Shown piece after piece: positions 55,787 to 64,000 of a stretch of 64,000 bases of DNA. Source of the stretch: Meconema thalassinum. Lineage: Eukaryota; Arthropoda; Insecta; Orthoptera; Tettigoniidae. The translations under genes were made by a program, and so were the position numbers. A model generated the notes under the pieces. It worked only from the letters and a program-made list of their open reading frames with translations. It was not told the DNA's origin and did no database searches. The stretch spans positions 128,065,572 to 128,129,571 of the forward strand of contig OX336389.2 of the NCBI GenBank assembly GCA_946902985.2. Direction: 5' to 3'. Each line of letters starts with the position of its first letter. The stretch's first letter is position 1.

Positions 55787-56983
55787 TCATTGGTCCGTCT
55801 GTGTCCCCCCGTAGGCTGCCAGGCGATCTCGGTGCACGATCTTCATCTTTGCCCTCGGGCTCCGCTGGATCCTGTAGACGACATCGTTGATCCGTTTCAC
55901 GACTCGGTACGGGCCCTCCCAGGACTTCTGCAGTTTGGCTGACAGACCTTTCTTCCGTAATGGGTTGAAGAGCCAGACCAGGTCGTCCTCGTGGAATCCA
56001 CCGGCATTCGTCTGCTGGTCGTATCGGGTCTTCATTCGGTCGGTCTCGATCCGCAGTTTCCTCCTCGCGAACGCGTGTACGTCCTCCAGTTGGTCGACCA
56101 GTTCTTGACAATACTGGCTTACCGGGATCGGATCATTCCCAGGTCGGCCGAAGGCAAGATCGACAGGTAGACGGAGCTCCCTCCCAAACATGGCCCGGGC
56201 TGGTGTGCACCCGGTGGCTTCATGCACGGCGGCGCGGTAGGCCAGGAGAAATAGTGGAAGATGCTTGTCCCAATCCCTCTGGTGCTCGCTGACGACTATT
56301 CGGAGATGGTTCTCGATGGTGCGATTGAATCGCTCTACCATCCCGTCGGACTGAGGGTGTAGCGGCGTTGTCCTTGTCTTCCGGATTCCCAGCAGCTGGC
56401 ATAGGTTCTGGAACACCTGCGACTCGAAGTTCCTCCCTTGGTCGGAGTGCAGCTCCAGGGGTACTCCGTACCGGCTGACGAATTCCTTCACCAGGGTCTC
56501 TGCAATCGTCGCGGCTTCTTGGTTAGGGAGCGCATACGCCTCCGGCCATTTGGTAAAGTAGTCGCTGACGACTAATATGTAGCGGTTCCCTGCCACGCTT
56601 AACGAGAATGGCCCAGCAACATCGATGGCCACTCTCCCCATGGGGCCACCCACGTTGTAGGTCTTCAGTGGGCCCCGTCGTCTTCGTCCTGCGCCCTTGC
56701 TGGCTGCGCAATCGTGGCACCTCGCGCAGTAGTTCTCCACGTCTGTTCGGCATCCGATCCAGTAGAACCGCTCTCTCAGCTTCTCCAGGGTCTTCTTTAT
56801 CCCTAGGTGTCCACCAGATGATCCTCCATGAACTTCCTTCAGGACTTCCTCCGTCATAGCCTTTGGAACGACGACTTGTTCCCGAGATGTCTTCCCGTCG
56901 GTGCTCTCCCAGGTACGGCAGATGAGGCCATCCCTTACAATCAGCGAGTCCCACTGTGCCCAGTAGGACTTAAACTTCGGGCT
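55787..56983 (-). CDS. Gypsy 2 integrase, after in-frame stop
   Basis: In the same frame as gag-pol. The frame is open from just after the stop at 56984-56986; the first Met is at 56857 (residue 1 here). Zinc site: H10, H17 and C44/C47/C50. Catalytic core D79 (AIDVAGPF), D139 (LHSDQGRNF) and E175 (DGMVERFN), a proper DD35E spacing. A basic C-terminal domain (DLVWLFNPLRKKGLSAKLQK and EGPYRVVKRINDVVYRIQR) ends at 55787, just before the polypurine tract. Integrase motifs are intact, so only the upstream stop breaks the polyprotein. It probably has no independent start and would need read-through. Confidence 0.92.
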   Translation of the reverse strand, partial: SPKFKSYWAQWDSLIVRDGLICRTWESTDGKTSREQVVVPKAMTEEVLKEVHGGSSGGHLGIKKTLEKLRERFYWIGCRTDVENYCARCHDCAASKGAGRRRRGPLKTYNVGGPMGRVAIDVAGPFSLSVAGNRYILVVSDYFTKWPEAYALPNQEAATIAETLVKEFVSRYGVPLELHSDQGRNFESQVFQNLCQLLGIRKTRTTPLHPQSDGMVERFNRTIENHLRIVVSEHQRDWDKHLPLFLLAYRAAVHEATGCTPARAMFGRELRLPVDLAFGRPGNDPIPVSQYCQELVDQLEDVHAFARRKLRIETDRMKTRYDQQTNAGGFHEDDLVWLFNPLRKKGLSAKLQKSWEGPYRVVKRINDVVYRIQRSPRAKMKIVHRDRLAAYGGTQTDQ

Positions 56984-59900
56984 TCAGTCACTCACAATGT
57001 TCCACCCGGGTCTGGGGACACAGGCCCTCTTCCATTCGGCTATCAGTCCCAGGTCATCATCTTCTGCTTGTGCCCTCGTGAAAGATTCGCGGCTCCAGTT
57101 CCCTTGAAGTTCCACAGTAGTCCGTCGGCACAGTATCCCGGTGTTCTCCTCCCTTCGGGCACAGAAGGTGCAGTCTTCGGGGCACGGTCTTCGTGACAGG
57201 GCGTCGGCGTTAGAATGCAGTTGGCCTTTCCAGTGCTGAATCTCAAAGTTGTACTGTTGAAGCCTCTCTAACCACCGCGCGAGTTGACCCTCGGGCTGCT
57301 TGAAGTTCAGGAGCCACCGCAGGGATGCATGGCCGGTCCTGATGAGAAATTCTTGCCCGTACAGGTACTTGTGGAAGTGTTCAATGGTCTTCACGATGGC
57401 GAGCAGCTCCTTCCTGGTGACGCAGTAGTTCCTTTCTGGCTTTGACAAGGCCTTGCTGAAGTAGGCCACTACTCTCTCCTCGCCGTCCACTACCTGCGAC
57501 AGGATTCCCCCTATGCCAAAGTCGCTGGCATCGGTATCGACGATGAACCTTGTTCCAGGTCTGGGGTAGGCCAGAATAGGCGCGGTGCACAGAGCCTGCT
57601 TGAGTTGTTCGAAGGCACTGTGGCATTCTGCTGTCCACGTGAAGAGTTGGTCCTTCTCAGTCAGTCGATGTAAAGGTTTGGCGATGTCGGCGAATCCTCT
57701 CACGAAGCGACGGTAATAAGTGCAGAGTCCCAGGAAGCTTCGTAGTTGGGACTTGTCCTTCGGAACTGGCCACTCCCTCACAGCTGCGGTCTTCTCTGGG
57801 TCGGTGCGCACCCCTTCCTCGGAGACGATATGCCCAAGGTACTGGACCCGCTTCTGGAAGAGCTGACACTTCTTGGGGCTCAACTTCAGCTGGGCAGCCC
57901 GGAGCTTCAACAAGATCTCCTTCAGGTTGCTGTAGTGCTCCTCGAAGCTCCTCCCCAGAACGATGACGTCGTCTAGGTATACCAGGCAGGTCTTCCAGTG
58001 TAGTCCCCTCAGAATGGACTCCATTAGCCTTTCGAAGGTCGCAGGGGCGTTGCACAGACCGAATGGCATGACGGTGAACTGCCAGAGCCCGCTGCCCACA
58101 GAGAACGCCGTTTTCTCGCGGTCCTTAGGGTGGACCTCCACATGCCAGTAGCCACTCTTCAAATCCAAGGTGGAGAACCATTTTGACCCTGATATGGTGT
58201 CCAGCGTGTCGTCCATCCGGGGTAGAGGGTAGCTGTCCTTCTTCGTGACGTCATTCACCCGCCTGTAATCCACGCAGAACCTGGTGGAACCGTCCTTCTT
58301 CTTCACTAGCACGACCGGAGAACTCCAAGGACTATGTGATGGCTCGATCACCCCTTGCTCCTTCATCTCTGCTACCATCCGGTCGACTTCGGCTTGCTTG
58401 GCGAGCGGGACACGTCGGAATGGGGCCCTAATCGGTGCGCTGTCCCCAACGTCGATTCTGTGCTGAACCAAGCTTGTCCTGCCGAAGTCTTTGCTCCCCA
58501 CGGAGAAGACGTCCTGGAATTCGCATAGGAGGTTCTGAAGTTGGCGTGATTGCTCCTCGTCTAAATGGTCCTGGGATCCTTGGTACAGCTTCTGTAGTTC
58601 TTCTGGCAGGGCGCGTCTTCTTCGGTTGTGCGTCTGCAGGTGTCCGTCCATCGTGTCTGTGATGCGGGCAATCCAGGTAACGGGCTCGCAGACTCCTAGG
58701 TTGGTGTCCCGGTGAACCGTAATGGCGTAGTCGTTCAGGTTGGACAGGCGGACGTACGGCCGAGACGTCGTGTTGATGAGAGTCTTGGCTACTAGCAATC
58801 CTTTTGTCTGGATGTCCTCATATTTTGGCTCGAGGACAGCCGCCACTCCCTCAGCAGTTCCGTCGACAATTACGGCAGCGCTGACCTCCGTCCTGGCGGG
58901 AACGATGACGTCTTCTCTCAGCCTTACTCGTCGTGCGGTGATGGACTCGTGCGCAGGTTGTAAAGCAAGTTCCTCACCTCCGAAGTGCAGAGTGTTGGTA
59001 CACAGATCCAAGATGATGTTGTTCTGGTCCAGGAAGTCCAGTCCGATGATCACTTCATTTGATACGTCAGCCACAAGCACTGGATGCTTTATCGCCCGTC
59101 GACCAATGACGTACTCCAGTGATGCTTCGCCATGTACCGGTGCGGTCTCTCCGGTCGCGGTTATTAGCTGGAGGTTCCTTTGTGTGGGTTGAACTCTCCA
59201 CTTCGGGATCACAGTGGGACTGACGATGGTCCTCGATGCTCCCGTGTCGATTAGCATGGGCCAGCTCTCTCCGTTGACGACTCCGTCGACCATCAGGCTG
59301 CTATTATCCCTCCGTAACTGCGTCACACGGACTTGGACTGCCGGGGCTTGACGACTGTTACAAGCCAACCTTTGCCCCCCTAGGCTGGCTGATACTTGCT
59401 TTCCTGGGCCGCGCGGTTTCCCTACGACTGACTGTCCCGACGGAAACCCTTGGCGGCGGCGATCACCGCAGTCCTTGCTCAGGTGGCCTCTCTTACGGCA
59501 GGTCCAGCAGGTCGGTAGTCCTCTTCCGGGCCGCCTCTCCGGATGTCCTTCGGCTACGTTTTTGTTGGTGGTACTGCGATTCTTGAAGAAACGGCTTAGC
59601 GCCTCCATCAGTTCATCGGCCAGGGGCTTGGTCTTGTTGGTTTTTGCTGGTTCGTCGACGTCCACTTGACGCACCCGCGCGTGCATTCTAGATGCCTGTT
59701 TTGCCGCCTCGAACTCAAGTGCGTGGCTCAGCGCATCTGCCAGGGTCTTATTGCGCGCGAGACGCAGCGCCTGTTGAGTGTCCGAGTCCCGTAGCCCGTC
59801 GGTGAAAGTCTGCGTCGCTATCTGATCCAGAAAGTCGGCCGGCGCTGTTGGGTAGGCGAGCCTTACGAGACGTGCGATGTCCATCTCGAACTCCTGCAGG

Positions 59901-60874
59901 GTTTCCGCGTTCTTCTGTACCCGGGTCCGGAGCTGCATCTGGTAGGCCTGCTGAAGATGGCTATCTCCATATCGGGACTCCATATGGGCGATTAGTGAAG
60001 CGTAGTCCTGGGATCCAGTCGGGATGGCCTGAAGGACGTTAAGGGCGTCCCCTCTCAGCGCTACAATGAGAGCTGTAGCCTTTTCCGTGCTGTTCCAGTT
60101 GTTTATTGAACAGGCTGCCTCGAACTGACGTAAATAGGTGCTCCACGGGACCTTTCCGTCGAAGGTTGGGGGCGTCACTCTGCTCTGTCCCGTTCCTGAT
60201 ATTCCCGGTGTACCTGTGGGCGGGCGTCGGCGCAGCTCGGCAACTTCCTCTTGAAGAGCGTTGAATCTCGCTTCCATCCCCGTCGACGGGCGTTGGTTCA
60301 GCTCAGAAATTTCCTTTTGTAAAGCGTTGAATTTTTCTTCCACCCCCGTCAGTGGGCGTTGGCGCAGTTCGGCAACTTCCTCTTGTAAGGCGACGAACTT
60401 CTTTTCTACTGCAGTGACTTCCTCACGTAGGCCCTGGCAGACGGTGTTGACTTCCTGACGCAGACCCTGTTCCAATTTCTTTTGACTTTCCTGTAATTTC
60501 GTCAGCAGACACTCTTCCAGATTTTTCTGGCCATCCAGAAATTTCGCGGTTAGGTCCTCTGCTAGCTTATTCTGACCGTCTTCTAATTTGGAAGTTAGGT
60601 CCTCGGCTAAACTTTTCTGGCTGTCTTCCATCTTCTTCAGGTCCCCCGCTAACTTATTTTGACCGTCTTCCATCTTCTTCTGGCCGTCTTCTAGCTTCTT
60701 CTGGCCGTCTTCTAATTTGGCAGTTAGGTCCTTGGTTAAATTCTTCTGGCCATCTTCTAATTTAGCAGTTAGCTCCTTGGTTAAATTCTTCTGGCCGTCT
60801 TCTATGCCATTTAACTTTTCTAGCAATGCTGCCAATTGCGCCTCCATTTTAGTTGTTTGCCTTGTAAAGGGCAT
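56984..60874 (-). CDS. Gypsy 2 gag-protease-RT-RNase H
   Basis: 1,296 residues. The N-terminus (about 20-140) is a coiled coil built from repeated LEDGQK/LTAKLEDGQ units, followed by two or three RPxTGxExxFNALQEE repeats. A retrotransposon gag capsid region follows (PWSTYLRQFEAACSINNWNS). Then a CCHC knuckle CX2CX4HX4C (C456-C469); protease LIDTGAS (D543); RT with SPVVLVKKKDGSTRFCVDYR and LVYLDDVIVL (Y966-D969); RNase H with IVDTDASDFGIG (D1115). It ends at TGA 56984-56986 after NIVSD, while coding continues in frame into integrase. Gag and pol share one frame, so no frameshift is used. All motifs are intact apart from the stop. Confidence 0.95.
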   Translation of the reverse strand: MPFTRQTTKMEAQLAALLEKLNGIEDGQKNLTKELTAKLEDGQKNLTKDLTAKLEDGQKKLEDGQKKMEDGQNKLAGDLKKMEDSQKSLAEDLTSKLEDGQNKLAEDLTAKFLDGQKNLEECLLTKLQESQKKLEQGLRQEVNTVCQGLREEVTAVEKKFVALQEEVAELRQRPLTGVEEKFNALQKEISELNQRPSTGMEARFNALQEEVAELRRRPPTGTPGISGTGQSRVTPPTFDGKVPWSTYLRQFEAACSINNWNSTEKATALIVALRGDALNVLQAIPTGSQDYASLIAHMESRYGDSHLQQAYQMQLRTRVQKNAETLQEFEMDIARLVRLAYPTAPADFLDQIATQTFTDGLRDSDTQQALRLARNKTLADALSHALEFEAAKQASRMHARVRQVDVDEPAKTNKTKPLADELMEALSRFFKNRSTTNKNVAEGHPERRPGRGLPTCWTCRKRGHLSKDCGDRRRQGFPSGQSVVGKPRGPGKQVSASLGGQRLACNSRQAPAVQVRVTQLRRDNSSLMVDGVVNGESWPMLIDTGASRTIVSPTVIPKWRVQPTQRNLQLITATGETAPVHGEASLEYVIGRRAIKHPVLVADVSNEVIIGLDFLDQNNIILDLCTNTLHFGGEELALQPAHESITARRVRLREDVIVPARTEVSAAVIVDGTAEGVAAVLEPKYEDIQTKGLLVAKTLINTTSRPYVRLSNLNDYAITVHRDTNLGVCEPVTWIARITDTMDGHLQTHNRRRRALPEELQKLYQGSQDHLDEEQSRQLQNLLCEFQDVFSVGSKDFGRTSLVQHRIDVGDSAPIRAPFRRVPLAKQAEVDRMVAEMKEQGVIEPSHSPWSSPVVLVKKKDGSTRFCVDYRRVNDVTKKDSYPLPRMDDTLDTISGSKWFSTLDLKSGYWHVEVHPKDREKTAFSVGSGLWQFTVMPFGLCNAPATFERLMESILRGLHWKTCLVYLDDVIVLGRSFEEHYSNLKEILLKLRAAQLKLSPKKCQLFQKRVQYLGHIVSEEGVRTDPEKTAAVREWPVPKDKSQLRSFLGLCTYYRRFVRGFADIAKPLHRLTEKDQLFTWTAECHSAFEQLKQALCTAPILAYPRPGTRFIVDTDASDFGIGGILSQVVDGEERVVAYFSKALSKPERNYCVTRKELLAIVKTIEHFHKYLYGQEFLIRTGHASLRWLLNFKQPEGQLARWLERLQQYNFEIQHWKGQLHSNADALSRRPCPEDCTFCARREENTGILCRRTTVELQGNWSRESFTRAQAEDDDLGLIAEWKRACVPRPGWNIVSD

Positions 60875-60965
60875 GCACTCACAGGAAAATTAGAGAAAAT
60901 GACCTGCTCGGGTTTTGAAACCAGGACCGCCAGGTGTTGTGCTTGTGCTTGAGTTCGTAATCCGG

Positions 60966-60977
60966 CTTCTGACACCA
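60966..60977 (-). other. Gypsy 2 primer-binding site (tRNA-Leu type)
   Basis: Two bases inside the 5' LTR, TGGTGTCAGAAG matches the complement of the 3' end of animal tRNA-Leu (ending TTCTGACACCA, from memory). The match stops after about 12 bases. Confidence 0.65.
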
Positions 60978-60979
60978 GT

Positions 60980-61691
60980 TGTTGCGTGCCACCCCCCTAG
61001 TGGCACTTTTTGTTAACTGGATTACGGTGGGCAGGTAGCACAATACCAATTACTGCTTAAAGAAATAATTAACTTTCTTGCGGCCAGAAGGATACAGCAC
61101 TCTTCAGCAAATGCAAACAATTATTACCTTACTCCAGTTTCCTCAAGTCGAGAATACTTCCCCTTTCACTTGTCAACAGACCACAGTTAATCCCTCGTAA
61201 TGAGGTGGCCCCGTACGCTGGATGGAAATAGCTGCACTAGGCCTGTCATTCACTGTTTTGCAACTCACCACAATGACCTCTCTTCGCACTAAGTAAGCAC
61301 ACTCGCTCAAAACACAGGCAGTCCCCTGTAAGCTCCTCACTCCCTTCGCTGTCACGAGAATCGGCTTCACTAGTCGGTTTCGCAAGTCTCCACACTTCTG
61401 TCGCTCAGGATACGCGCTCGCACTCGCTCGTAAAACACAACAACAACACTGCTTGACAGGTCGCACTTATATAGCAGGCCGGTGACTCAATAAATGCTTC
61501 TAGATCCATCCAGGGTTCACGGCTTCTCGAGGTTTCCATCGCTGGTCCAGTCACGAATATTCTGGACTATCCCTTTGTCCTAGTAGCCCTGTTGCATAAG
61601 GCGCACGCAATACAGGAGGCAGGCCACAGCCCAGCCCTGGGGCAGTTGTGACTCATGCGGCGAGCGATGACACAAAATCACAGCCGTAACA
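60980..61691 (-). repeat. Gypsy 2 5' LTR
   Basis: Copy of 55037-55748. TATATAAG lies at 61473-61466 on the minus strand, so transcription probably starts near 61440 toward the gag gene. Confidence 0.95.
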
Positions 61692-61695
61692 ATAT

Positions 61696-62035
61696 CCATT
61701 ATAGCGTGGAAGTTACATGCAGCTGATAATTGAACCTATCAGCGTGTGCATAATCATATTGGAAACACTGCCATATATGGATTTCTCAAAATAATTATGC
61801 AATATTATGGCCTGTATGTACGCCAATTTTGGAACAGCTCGCTTGCATAACTTTTGAGATATACAACCTTGGGTTCAAATTTCAATTATATATTTTCAGT
61901 GATTTGCAGCAATGGTGTCATTTTTTAATATGGCCTTGAGGAGATGTATCAAATTTGGTCTCGATACTTGCAGCCGATTAGGAGTTGATACACACACACA
62001 CACACACACACTGACAGAAGGACGGACAGACACAC
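61696..62035. repeat. approx. 290-bp tandem repeat, right portion and CA-rich end
   Basis: GGAAGTTACATGCAGCTGAT (61710) and GCAATATTATGGCCTGTATG (61799) match the array left of Gypsy 2. The array ends in (CA)n at 61991-62010 followed by GACGGACAGACACACAC. Confidence 0.8.
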
Positions 62036-62766
62036 ACTCATTGTCCCTGATTGAAGTTATAAATCTACTTTTTCATCATTTTTGCAAAATGAGAAAAAAG
62101 GAGGCTAATAATATAACTACGGTAACACTTCTCTTTAAGGCTAAATGTCCCGTTTTTTAGTTTGTAATTCTGACACCACGTAGCAGCACCAAAGTGAGAC
62201 AATTTCTTTTTTCAGTTTTCTCTTGAACGAAAGCTCGTATTTGCGATCGGAAAACCACTATGTATACTATACTGCAATTGAATTGATATTAATTCGATGC
62301 ATTTTCCAAAATATGAAAAACAAAAAAGTTACTAACAGTTTTTTATATCTCTGCATAAAATATGAAAAAACCTGGTAATACGAAAACGGAGATTTATTTC
62401 CTGATTCCAATGCATTTTTCAGAATTAAAATCGGGTGAATGGAATCGACATCATTAGTTTGGGAATTCTTTTGAAAAGGGTGGTAGGCGGCGCGGCTTCA
62501 CAAGATCTCTTGCGCAAGGAAAATGATGAACACGCTGACAGGGCGGAGGGAGAAGGGAACAATTTGACGACAGGAAGGAGTTGTCTTCCTCTTGTCATAA
62601 ATATTAAAGTTCGGCAAGTTACATGTACAAGTGCCCAGTCGTGGAACAATATCTGTGCAATAAAATTATACTGTAGTAGTGTCACAATATGTAAGGTTGA
62701 CACAATGTGTCTGTACAGATTCATTTCTTACTTCCACAAACATTCTTGTTGATAATAATACATTCT
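62036..62766. other. unassigned AT-rich DNA
   Basis: Overlapping chance frames on both strands near 62425-62750. No gene or repeat named. Confidence 0.4.
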
Positions 62767-63018
62767 AGGGGCTTGGGACATCTTGGTCATCAGTCCCTTT
62801 GGTTGGCTGCGTGGCTCAGCGGTAACGTTCTCGCTTTCTGTTCCCAAGGATGCAGGATTGAATCCTGGTGCAGCCAGTTGGCATTTGAGGGTGCGCGAAT
62901 TCGAGGGAACCGTGTCATTAGATTTACTGGCACGTTAAAGATCCCCTTCGGAGCAAAATTCCGACACCCCGGCGTATCTAAAAGCCACAGTAGTTAAAAG
63001 GGACGTAAAACCAATAAC

Positions 63019-63092
<74 letters not shown>

Positions 63093-63130
63093 CAGTCCCG
63101 TGTAGTTCATTATGTGTGTAACTGTATTAG
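62767..63130 (-). mobile_element. SINE family B-like tail split by family C SINE
   Basis: GGGGCTTGGGACATCTTGGT (62768-62787) and TCCCGTGTAGTTCATTATGT (from 63096) together resemble a reversed family B tail. They are separated by the SINE at 62805-63090. Confidence 0.6.
62805..63090 (+). mobile_element. SINE family C, with (ATT)n tail
   Basis: Head GGCTGCGTGGCTCAGCGGTA, B box GGATTGAATCC, end AAAGGGACGTAAAACCAATA and about 23 ATT units. Target duplication ATCAGTCCC at 62789-62797 and 63091-63099. Confidence 0.88.
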
Positions 63131-63149
63131 AGTCAGGGAAACTTCACGT

Positions 63150-64000
63150 ACGGTGTGTGTGTGTACTCTGAATGTCTGTCCCCACCCCCGCCCTATTAAT
63201 TCGAACACGGTGAAACCGAATTGAACAAAATTTGGCACAGAGGTTGAACACTAGCAAAGGGCACCTCAGTGTCATGTTTTATATCACCGCCATCTTGACG
63301 GTACGTAATGGCGGCCACCCAAATGTTCAAAGCTGAAATCAAATTACGACTAACATAATCATCCGATCACTATCAAATTTTGCAACAACATACCTTTATG
63401 TGGGGCGCATATTTTGACCAAACTACAAGATCATTAGCCCAATACTTTGCGGATGGCGGCCATGTATGTGTGCAAATCGATTGCCCCTGTCAATTCAAAC
63501 ACGGTGAAACCGAATTGAACAAAATTTGGTACAGTGGTAGCACTAGCTAAGGACACCTCAGTGTCATGTTTTATGTCGCCGCCATCTTCACGAATACGTA
63601 ATGGCGGCCACCCAAATGTTAAAAGCTTAAATCAAATTACGATCAACCTAATAATTTGATATCTACTAAATTTTGCAACATTATACCTTTATGTATGAGG
63701 AATATTTTGACCAAACTACAAGATCATCAGCCCAATAGTTTACATATGGCGGCCATGTATGTGTGCAAATCGATTCTCCCTATCAATTCAAACACGGTAA
63801 AACCGAATTGAACGAAATTTGGTACAGAGGTAGCACTAGCATAGGGCACCTCACTGTTATGTTTTATATCGCCGCCATCTTGACAAAAACGTAAAGGCGG
63901 CCACCCAAATGTTAAAAGCTTGAATCAAATTACGCCCAACCTAGCCATCTGATCTCTATCAAATTTTGCAACAACATACATTTATATGAGAAGCGTCGTT
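63150..64000. repeat. second 293-bp tandem array, runs off the window
   Basis: Begins after GTGTGTGTGTACTCTGAATG and TCTGTCCCCACC, the same lead-in as at 39200-39230. Unit landmarks lie at 63194, 63489 and 63781 (spacings 295 and 292). At least 2.7 units are present in the same orientation as the first array. Confidence 0.95.

Larger units (their letters stand above)
55033..61695 (-). mobile_element. Ty3/Gypsy element 2, nearly intact
   Basis: 712-bp LTRs (55037-55748 and 60980-61691), TG...CA ends, and the 4-bp target duplication ATAT at 55033-55036 and 61692-61695. It has a tRNA-Leu-type primer site and a polypurine tract. The LTRs differ at about eight positions by eye (1.1%), so it is young but older than the BEL element. 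The gag-pol frame is continuous except for one TGA. It is inserted in the 290-bp tandem repeat. Confidence 0.95.

Overview
This is a repeat-dense stretch of a large arthropod nuclear genome. Supporting signs are eukaryotic LTR and non-LTR retrotransposons, cut-and-paste DNA transposons, several tRNA-derived SINE families with A/T-rich or CAA-rich tails, long simple repeats, and TATA plus TCAGT-type core promoters. The SINE families look to me like those of polyneopteran insects, perhaps an orthopteran; that is recall and inference, not something the sequence proves. I see no convincing host protein-coding gene, tRNA, rRNA, CRISPR array or bacterial-type gene.

Layout. 0.5-14.8 kb: a decayed non-LTR retrotransposon (LINE) split by a complete, very young BEL/Pao element (2622-14023). 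The BEL element has two 2,896-bp LTRs, a 5-bp CGTGT target duplication and one intact 1,764-residue gag-pol frame. 14.8-21 kb: SINEs, small inverted-repeat elements and AT-rich DNA. 21.6-30.5 kb: a damaged minus-strand Ty3/Gypsy element, a candidate minus-strand core promoter beyond its 3' end, and a 717-bp piece of a sister copy beside its 5' end. 30.9-44.4 kb: DNA-transposon territory. It holds a 78-bp-arm hairpin, a Tc1/mariner-like DDE transposase gene split by a second transposon, a transposase-like pseudogene split by a TIR element carrying a 293-bp tandem array, and two copies of a 0.38-kb MITE. One of those MITEs lies inside another LINE.

44.5-54 kb is a mosaic of at least six SINE types, some nested with clean target duplications. 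53.9-62 kb is a second tandem repeat (about 290 bp) interrupted by a SINE and by a nearly intact minus-strand Gypsy element (55033-61695; 712-bp LTRs, ATAT duplication). That Gypsy element is split by one in-frame stop codon between RNase H and integrase. 62-64 kb holds another nested SINE and a second array of the 293-bp repeat running off the window.

Together the window is a record of layered insertions. The most informative observations are the nested junctions, which give order of events and exact boundaries, and the TIR element that appears to disperse a satellite-like repeat.
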